From positions 1 through 64,000 of the forward strand of contig NZ_JAPWDU010000008.1 in assembly GCF_027257155.1 (NCBI RefSeq): a stretch of DNA of 64,000 nt, given 5' to 3'. The DNA comes from Cerasicoccus sp. TK19100 (GTDB lineage: Bacteria; Verrucomicrobiota; Verrucomicrobiia; Opitutales; Cerasicoccaceae). How positions within the stretch are numbered: the first letter of the stretch is position 1; each line of letters opens with the position of its first letter. The notes beneath the pieces are model-generated. The model searched no databases. It was not told the origin of the DNA and saw only the letters and a program-made list of their open reading frames with translations. Position numbers and translations under genes: made by a program. Shown here one piece after another: positions 58,300 to 64,000 of this stretch.

Positions 58300-58382
58300 G
58301 CCAACATTCAGCCAGACCGAGCGAAACCGAACTTTCGCTTTGCCTCCACCCGCCGGACGCGCTCAATGTAGGGCAGCATTCG

Positions 58383-59471
58383 ATGAAACCCTTTACCTTC
58401 ATTTGTGGCGATGACGACTTCCTGGTCACCCGGGAGGGGCAGGCCGTCTTTGCCGAAAAGGCCAAGGACATCACCGACGACTTCTCCAAGGAAACCATCG
58501 ACGGTGCCGCCCAGAACATGGGCGAGGTCGAAACCGCGCTCAATCAGTTTCGCTCCGCCACGCAGACGCTGTCCATGTTTGGCGACAAGAAAGTCGTCTG
58601 GCTCAAGGACGTCAGCTTCTTCGCCGACAGCGTGACGGGCCGGGCCGAGGGCACCAAGAAACTCGTCACCGAATGGCAGGAAGAGCTCGCCAAGCTCGAT
58701 CCCAATGCCGTCGACGTGCTGATCACCGCGCACCCCGTCGACCGCCGGCGCAAGGAGTTTAAGTGGTTCGCGAAAAACTCCGAATACACCGACCTCAAGT
58801 CCGGCTCCAATGACGACTTCCTCCTCGACCTGATCCACACCGAGAGCAAGCGACTGAAGACGAACTTTACCCACGGTGCCTCGCAGGCATTGATCGGCCT
58901 CGTCGGCGGCAACACCCGGCTCGTGCTGGAGGAGACGCGCAAGCTGTGCACCTTTGTCGGCGAGGAAGGCGAGGTCACCGACGAGATCGTGATCCAAATG
59001 GTGCCGCACTTTGGCGAAGGCGATTTCTTCGAGCCGGTGGAGGCGTTTTTCTCGCTCGATCTCAACTGGACCCTCGACGCACTGCGCCGGTATTTCTTCA
59101 TTCACAAGGAGGCGCGCCCGCTAATCGTAAATCTACAGGGTCGCAACCGCCTGATGATCCAGCTGCGCGTGCTCATGGACAGCGGTGAAATTTCCCTCGG
59201 CCCGCGTGGCTTTGCCAAGGCCACCTTTGAGGCCGCCCAGCGCAAATACAGCCAGCACTTCGGCGGATTCGACGACAAGAGCAACTTCAACGTCTTCACG
59301 CAAAACCTCTGGTATCTGGGCAACAAAGTCGCCCCGCCCTGTCGCCAGCTCAAGCTGAAGCAGCTCGTGGATTTCCAGGTCTCGTTCACCAAAGCCTTCG
59401 AAGACCTTATGCGCAAACCGCAGGACCAGGACGCCGTCATGCGCGACCTGGCCATCGAGTGCCTCGGGTAG
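58383..59471 (+). CDS. holA: DNA polymerase III delta subunit
   Basis: 362 residues from the ATG opening MKPFTFICGDDDFLVTREGQ, the family's FL-G-D start; the upstream extension overlaps the previous gene and is rejected. Weak P-loop-like region, then VVWLKDVSFFAD, DVLITAHPVDRRRKEFKWFA and the C-terminal helical domain (LEETRKLCTFVGEEGEVTDE, FFEPVEAFFSLDLNWTLDAL). It loads the sliding clamp together with the delta-prime and tau subunits. Confidence 0.88.
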   Translation: MKPFTFICGDDDFLVTREGQAVFAEKAKDITDDFSKETIDGAAQNMGEVETALNQFRSATQTLSMFGDKKVVWLKDVSFFADSVTGRAEGTKKLVTEWQEELAKLDPNAVDVLITAHPVDRRRKEFKWFAKNSEYTDLKSGSNDDFLLDLIHTESKRLKTNFTHGASQALIGLVGGNTRLVLEETRKLCTFVGEEGEVTDEIVIQMVPHFGEGDFFEPVEAFFSLDLNWTLDALRRYFFIHKEARPLIVNLQGRNRLMIQLRVLMDSGEISLGPRGFAKATFEAAQRKYSQHFGGFDDKSNFNVFTQNLWYLGNKVAPPCRQLKLKQLVDFQVSFTKAFEDLMRKPQDQDAVMRDLAIECLG

Positions 59472-59484
59472 CTGGCGAGCGAGG

Positions 59485-59790
59485 CGTGGTTTTTTGAACT
59501 ACAGATAGCGCCGATAGACGCAGATCGTTTTAACAAGAAGAACGGGAAGAACGGGGAGCTTGGAGGCAGACCTTGCCTTTCTCACTAAGGTAGCGCAGGC
59601 GCGCCTGTCCCGCTAAGCGGTGATCTCGCGCCGCACCCCATGCTGACGGCGTGCGCGGTTGGCTTCAGCCATCCGCATGTTGGTTATGCTCTGCCTTTCG
59701 GCCTAAGATACATGTCGGCCACTAAAGTGACCGACCTACGCCACTCTGATGGGGTGCGGCGCGAGACGCGCCTGCGCTACCCTATATCAG
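59485..59790. repeat. Second copy of the dispersed repeat cluster
   Basis: 59485-59570 (GAACTACAGATAGCGCCGAT, GAAGAACGGGAAGAACGGGG) matches the reverse complement of 55690-55790. 59592-59781 matches 55463-55640 directly over about 180 bp, with arms GTAGCGCAGGCGCG and GCGGCGCGAGACGCGCCTGC. No gene in 59472-59923. Confidence 0.88.
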
Positions 59791-59923
59791 TAACGAACTT
59801 AATTCACTGGCGTCCGCGTTCATCTACACAACCCGTGGCAACAATCGCCCACACGCCCCCAACCACGCAATTATCCGTTTTAGTTTGAACCGGCGGCGAA
59901 TGGGCGTTTGCTGGTTCTTTTTT

Positions 59924-60736
59924 ATGGCGACACTTCTCGACAAGTTGGACAAGCGATTCGGCCGCTTCGCGATCAAAAACCTGACCTTTTGGATAATGAT
60001 TGGCCAGATCGCGGTGTTTGGCTTTGGCCTGCTGACGACATTTCCCGTTGAGAATCTGATGCTCTACCCCGATCTCGTGCTCAAAGGACAGATCTGGCGC
60101 GTATTCACCTTTATATGGGAAAGCCCGGCAATCAGCCCCATTTGGTTAATATTCTACTTTTGGCTGTTCTACATTTTTGGCTCCGCTTTGGAAGAGCATT
60201 GGGGTGAGTTTCGCTTCAACATTTTTATCCTCATTGGCATGGTGTGCACCGTGGTGGCCTCGCTGATGAACTGGGCGCTACTTCCCGCCGACATCAAGCC
60301 ACTCTACGCCGCAACCAACTGGTACCTGATGTCATCGGTGACCTTTGCGTTTGCGATCGTCTATCCGAATTTCGAGCTACGCCTGTATTTTGTCCTGCCG
60401 GTCAAGATCAAGTGGATCGCGTTGTTTACCATTGTTGTGTGGGTCTTTACCGCGCGAAGCATCTTTGATTGGACGCTGATGCTCGCCTCACTGGTAAACG
60501 TCACTCTCTTCTTTGGTCGCAGCTTCTTCCAAGGAGCCAAGGCGCGTAATCGCCGCGTAGCCCACCAAAGAGAGCAAAAGAAAATCGAGAGCGAGGCCTT
60601 CCATACCTGCATTATCTGCGGCAAGACCGATAAAAGCGACCCGGATATGGAGTTCGCCTACCTCGACGGTGAAGGCTACTGCGAGGACCATTGGGCCGAA
60701 ATGGACAAGCGCCAGGCAGCTAAAGAAAGTAATTAG
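59924..60736 (+). CDS. Rhomboid-fold membrane protein with C-terminal zinc-binding motif
   Basis: 270 residues from the ATG at 59924; a TTG 39 bp earlier is possible. Six membrane helices with the rhomboid layout: LVLKGQIWRVFTFIWES before helix 2 and LFYIFGSALEEHWGEFRFNI after it. The catalytic GxSG is missing (YLMSSVTFAFA at that place), so it is probably a pseudoprotease. The cytoplasmic tail carries CIICGKTDKSDPDME and later YCEDHW, a likely zinc site not usual in rhomboids. Confidence 0.8.
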   Translation: MATLLDKLDKRFGRFAIKNLTFWIMIGQIAVFGFGLLTTFPVENLMLYPDLVLKGQIWRVFTFIWESPAISPIWLIFYFWLFYIFGSALEEHWGEFRFNIFILIGMVCTVVASLMNWALLPADIKPLYAATNWYLMSSVTFAFAIVYPNFELRLYFVLPVKIKWIALFTIVVWVFTARSIFDWTLMLASLVNVTLFFGRSFFQGAKARNRRVAHQREQKKIESEAFHTCIICGKTDKSDPDMEFAYLDGEGYCEDHWAEMDKRQAAKESN

Positions 60737-60881
60737 CACGGCATCCGCAGCCGTAGGATCACCATGCGGTTCCTGCCGAAGTTGTCAGCCCGCGACCGCC
60801 ACGGTTACCGCGCTGAATCCAGCCGTTTATCGACTCCGGCTTACGGCGCTCTTAGTGCATAGTCCGAGGGCCAGTGACCCC

Positions 60882-60968
60882 TTACGTCCATGGACGTAGG
60901 CAGGTTACGCCCGCGAACGTAAGGAAGCTACGTCCCAGGACGTATAGGGGCTACGTCCGTGGACGTAA
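60882..60968. repeat. Four palindromes with exact 23-bp period
   Basis: 18-bp dyads start at 60882, 60905, 60928 and 60951. Consensus YTACGTCC, 2 bases, GGACGTAN; copy 2 is diverged (TTACGCCC GC GAACGTAA). Spacers are 5 bp. Downstream, CCGGATTCACGCC occurs twice, 22 bp apart (61006, 61028). The rest of 60737-61082 holds no gene. The copies may be protein-binding sites, since loops of 2 bases make poor RNA hairpins. Confidence 0.9.
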
Positions 60969-61082
60969 CGACCAAAATCCACGCTTATGCGCACCAAACA
61001 ACTGCCCGGATTCACGCCAACACCCGTCCGGATTCACGCCGCAATCCGCCTACCTTCTGGCCTACAACACCTTGGCCGTGTG

Positions 61083-61352
61083 CTACTGCTCAGTTGGCAG
61101 CTTCACAAATAATTCCGCCTCGGTCACCCCAGCAATTTCCACGACTTTGCGCCGACTCCCCTCCCCGCTCACGAGTGCGACATCACGCTTGGCCACGCCC
61201 AGGTATTTAGCGAGAAACTTGAGCAACTCGGCGTTGGCCTTGCCGTCCACCGGCGGCGCGGCAATGCGGACCTTCAGCGCCCCCTCCTGCCAACCCACGA
61301 CTTCGCTGCGGGAAGCCTTCGGCGTGGCGAGGATGCTGAGTTTGGCGGACAT
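61083..61352 (-). CDS. DUF167 (YggU) protein
   Basis: 89 residues, cytoplasmic. The family pattern is complete: [40 protein letters not shown] and [15 protein letters not shown]. Function unknown, widely conserved. Transcribed toward the palindrome array. Confidence 0.93.
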   Translation of the reverse strand: MSAKLSILATPKASRSEVVGWQEGALKVRIAAPPVDGKANAELLKFLAKYLGVAKRDVALVSGEGSRRKVVEIAGVTEAELFVKLPTEQ

Positions 61353-61394
61353 ACCAGCCCATGCTTACAGGCCGGTCACCGAAGTCAACCGGAC

Positions 61395-62762
61395 TTAAAA
61401 CTCCACGATGACGGAGCCCTGGAAGCGCTGGCTGTCTGCCGTCGGTAGGCCGACGTAACCGGTGGTCAGGAAACTATATTCGCCAGCAATGGTCAGGTAG
61501 GGAGTGAGTTTGTAAAAGATGGACGTCGTCGCCGTGGTGTTAAACTTGCGCATGCCGGGGCTCAAGTCGGCGTCCCGCGGGTTATCGATGCCGGCACCGA
61601 TGTTCCAGTTGATGTCTTCCCAGGGAAATGTCTGTAACTGAATCCAGCCGCCCCAGGCGTCGACGGACGTGCTCTTGGCGAGGTTGACCGTTTGGCCGAC
61701 GCCCCCGTTAAAGCTGCCCAAATCGGTGCCTGACCAAATGGCCCCGAGTAGCTTGGCGCGGTCTTTCCAGTTGAGCACGCCGGTGAACATGCCCACGTAG
61801 GTGTCGTAGTCGGTTTCGCCGCCGGAAGCGTTGTCGAACGCCTCCTGCCCATACATGCCGCCAACTGCGGTGGTGAGGGTCCAGTCCTTGGCGAGGTCGA
61901 GTTCGTAGGCGATAGTCAGCTCGGTATTAGGGACACCGGAGTCCTTGCCATCGGGCGTGCCGCCGCCGTCGATGTCTCCGCTGATCGCCCCGGCAATGGC
62001 GCTCGTCACCCTCAGTTTCCCGGGGCCAACCGCGTCCTGCCACTGCGCTTTGAGTAAAGGGCGTCGCGACCACAGTGCGCCCTGATAAGCAAACGCCCCG
62101 CAGTTGACCGTGCGTGGCAGGGCCACCGTCAGCGCATCCCAATCCTGACCGGCGCGGAACAGCCAAGGCCCCTTTTCCATCTCGGCGTAGGCCAGGCGCA
62201 TGCGCAGGGTCGGCGTCGAGCTACTGTAGTCGCCATAAAAATCCGTTTCGACACGGGCACCGGTCCGCCAGCCATCCCACTGCGGGCCGTTAATCTTCAA
62301 GCCGAGCCGCGTCTCGCGCGCAGTAAAGCTCAGTTGACTGTCGCTGGAGGGCCCCTCGGGATAAACGTAGCGCACGAAGTCGCCATTAAAAACGCCATGC
62401 GTGTCGTAAGCCATATCCAGCTTCACAAAGCCATACACTTCAAACTGCCAATCGTGGTGCGTAAAGCTGAGGTCCGGGTCAACGGGCGGCGGTTCGGGGG
62501 GTGGCAGTTGCTCATTGGCGGCGACTTCCACACTCGGGTTGGTGGGCGGCTCCACGGCGACATACCCTTCCCGCACCGAGCCCAGCTCTCCCCGCAACGA
62601 CTTCACCTCCTGCGACAGCTCATCGATCATTTGCTGCTGCGCCTTCAGCATTGCCCGCAGCTCCGCCATCTCCTGTGCACTGTCATCCGCCACCAGCGAA
62701 CCCACACCACCGGCCAACAACAGCGCCATCAGCCCAGCCATTCTCTTGCGTGTACTCCACAT
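61395..62762 (-). CDS. DcaP-like outer-membrane porin
   Basis: A 455-residue porin. Signal peptide (MAGLMALLLAGGVGSLVADD), a coiled-coil of about 40 residues (MAELRAMLKAQQQMIDELSQ) that trimerises, a Pro-rich linker, then a 16-strand-like barrel with alternating aromatic residues (WQFEVYGFVKLDMAYDTHGV, RETRLGLKINGPQWDGWRTG) ending in aromatic F (QGSVIVEF), as outer-membrane proteins do. DcaP family members take up dicarboxylates and sugars; the substrate here is unknown. Confidence 0.88.
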   Translation of the reverse strand: MWSTRKRMAGLMALLLAGGVGSLVADDSAQEMAELRAMLKAQQQMIDELSQEVKSLRGELGSVREGYVAVEPPTNPSVEVAANEQLPPPEPPPVDPDLSFTHHDWQFEVYGFVKLDMAYDTHGVFNGDFVRYVYPEGPSSDSQLSFTARETRLGLKINGPQWDGWRTGARVETDFYGDYSSSTPTLRMRLAYAEMEKGPWLFRAGQDWDALTVALPRTVNCGAFAYQGALWSRRPLLKAQWQDAVGPGKLRVTSAIAGAISGDIDGGGTPDGKDSGVPNTELTIAYELDLAKDWTLTTAVGGMYGQEAFDNASGGETDYDTYVGMFTGVLNWKDRAKLLGAIWSGTDLGSFNGGVGQTVNLAKSTSVDAWGGWIQLQTFPWEDINWNIGAGIDNPRDADLSPGMRKFNTTATTSIFYKLTPYLTIAGEYSFLTTGYVGLPTADSQRFQGSVIVEF

Positions 62763-62956
62763 AGAGAACGAAACATAATCTTATCCAAAGAAAACAAAAG
62801 ATTAGCTTAGCTCATCTCAGTTTTTTGAAGCAAAGCCAATGCTACTTGTTAGCAGCGCTTTTAGATGACGCCGTTAAATTTAATGGCGCGGATAAAGCTA
62901 TTGCCTTCTGGCTCATTCGGATTATCCCAAATCACAACAACACGTATTAAACTGCT

Positions 62957-63532
62957 ATGCTTAAAAACATCGCCATCGGCTGTGCCGTTCTCTTTTTCGG
63001 TTTTATCGGACTCATCCTCGTGGGCCTTTTCGGCTTGGGCTACGCGATCGAGAAGGGCTACATGCCTGACGCCACCGCGTTGGCCAAGGGAGACATCAAC
63101 CCGCGCTACATCAGCAAGCTGCAAGAGGCCAACATCATCGACGCCGACGAGCAGGTTTACTACATTTACATGGGCGGTTTCCTCTCCGTGCTCGAAGACG
63201 GCAATCTCTTCACCGACAAGCGCGTGATCTCCTACGAGAGCTTCGATGGCCAACTGGATGTTTATGAGGCCACTTATCCCGAGATTCAGTCCCTGGACTT
63301 CGAGCCGGGCGAGTCGTGGATCGATGACTCCATCATCACTGTAAATATGAAGGACGGCGATTGGTTTATCCTGATTGTCAGCGCCGACGGCGGCGACAAG
63401 TCTTTCTACAATAAGCTGGAGGAAACCTGGAAGGCCAAGCGCGGCGAAGACTTCGATGAGGCAGCACCCACTCCTGAAGCCCCCGCTATCGAACCCACCT
63501 CCGAGCCGTCCATGCGCTCGACGGGTTCCTAG
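62957..63532 (+). CDS. Small membrane protein with PH-like domain
   Basis: 191 residues; the N-terminal helix (IAIGCAVLFFGFIGLILVGL) anchors it. Residues 60-165 alternate like a bacterial PH domain (VYYIYMGGFLSVLEDGNLFT, KRVISYESFDGQLDVYEATY, SIITVNMKDGDWFILIVS). The tail is Pro/Glu-rich. Function unknown. Preceded by 190 bp with no gene. Confidence 0.7.
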   Translation: MLKNIAIGCAVLFFGFIGLILVGLFGLGYAIEKGYMPDATALAKGDINPRYISKLQEANIIDADEQVYYIYMGGFLSVLEDGNLFTDKRVISYESFDGQLDVYEATYPEIQSLDFEPGESWIDDSIITVNMKDGDWFILIVSADGGDKSFYNKLEETWKAKRGEDFDEAAPTPEAPAIEPTSEPSMRSTGS

Positions 63533-63557
63533 AGCACTTTTTAACTAACTTAGCCGA

Positions 63558-63923
63558 TCAGGCCGCCAGAGTCCGGATCGTGCGGCTGACGGTGTCGCGC
63601 AAAGCATCCGCCAACGTCGACGAGGCTTGCTCAAATTGCGCGACGAGCTGCTTCGGCGGACGCAGTGGCGCGCCATTGACCTGCAACACCGCGACGGAGT
63701 AACCCACGCGCCCTGCATCTTCATTGATTCCGTTGCCAACCGTCACGTGCGACCAGTAGCCATTGGTATTCCACGTGAGCGCGCGATCGCGGTAACAGAG
63801 CTGAAAGCCGGTCAGCTGCTCCTCATCGTCAAACCAGGCGGTCAACTCCAAGCCGTCGCCACCCCACCAGCGGCGTTTGCCGGGGCCGGGCTCCTGCTTA
63901 ACGTGCTTAAACTCCCGCAACAT
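63558..63923 (-). CDS. Conserved hypothetical protein
   Basis: About 121 residues from the ATG opening MLREFKHVKQEPG; the ORF can extend 20 codons further upstream to 63983. LELTAWFDDEEQLTGFQLCY, RDRALTWNTNGYWSHVTVGN and a helical C-terminus give a compact alpha/beta protein of the kind often annotated as hypothetical near metabolic genes. No named family. Convergent with the gene at 62957. Confidence 0.65.
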   Translation of the reverse strand: MLREFKHVKQEPGPGKRRWWGGDGLELTAWFDDEEQLTGFQLCYRDRALTWNTNGYWSHVTVGNGINEDAGRVGYSVAVLQVNGAPLRPPKQLVAQFEQASSTLADALRDTVSRTIRTLAA

Positions 63924-64000
63924 AATACCGGGCAAACTACCCAGATACCGCCAAAAACGCAATCCATCGGTGATAGGAATCACCGGTTTTCACAAACCGT

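Noticed and set aside
59640-59888. 82-codon ORF in the second repeat cluster
   Set aside because: It lies within a repeat whose other copy carries a different reading frame; not conserved as protein.
60882-60968. CRISPR array
   Set aside because: The repeats are 18-bp palindromes separated by only 5 bp, far too short for spacers, and no cas genes are present.

Overview
The window looks like a chromosomal segment of a Gram-negative bacterium of the Verrucomicrobiota, most likely class Opitutae (Coraliomargarita/Puniceicoccales type). This is inferred from family content, not from a database search: two PEP-CTERM (exosortase-sorted) proteins, outer-membrane lipoproteins (BamD- and LptE-like), a DUF5069 protein, a three-gene b558-type succinate dehydrogenase, and many short inverted-repeat elements between genes.

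Layout. 1-3400 is the end of an integron gene-cassette array: small unrelated ORFs, all on +, separated by attC sites. For five consecutive cassettes the left (R'') heptamer of the attC is the exact reverse complement of the heptamer at that cassette's own 5' boundary. No integrase is in the window; it would lie to the left. 3424-11038 is a catabolic-looking cluster: DUF4034-like lipoprotein, two paralogous FAD-dependent oxidoreductases, an AraC regulator, a polysaccharide deacetylase and an unknown secreted protein. 11083-15131 (-) is a three-gene phosphorelay whose first gene is a histidine kinase with an ethylene-receptor-like membrane domain; every key ligand residue is present with ETR1 spacing. 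hemL follows, then an operon of two exported paralogous proteins built from about 35-residue helical repeats. 21212-24520 is rpmF-plsX-DUF3047-fabH (lipid synthesis), then bamD-like and lptE-like genes (envelope assembly), a GPH-type sugar symporter and a GH57-like protein.

30033-36015 holds an unknown secreted protein, RNase E/G and RodA (cell shape) and a glycosyltransferase. Next come a YD-like secreted protein and an SDR oxidoreductase. 38134-41755 is sdhCAB with a strong terminator. 42956-48430 (-) holds a PpiD/SurA-like protein, YebC, and yidC-yidD-rnpA (membrane protein insertion and tRNA maturation). PEP-CTERM genes lie on + at 41959 and 48603. tRNA-Leu(UAG) is at 49563-49647. 49732-52415 is a DEDDh exonuclease coupled to a cNMP/CBS/DUF294 protein whose nucleotidyltransferase motif is degenerate. 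The remainder holds MscS, a fatty acid hydroxylase, DUF5069, rdgB-ribD, holA, a rhomboid-fold protein, DUF167, a DcaP-like porin and small membrane or unknown proteins.

A theme of the window is mobile or repetitive DNA supplying gene ends: attC sites give two cassette proteins the same tail (ANKTR), and dispersed inverted repeats encode the last residues and stops of YidD and RdgB. The candidates most worth follow-up are the cassette array, the ethylene-receptor-like relay, the paired repeat proteins at 16857-20662, and a 23-bp-period array of palindromes at 60882-60968.
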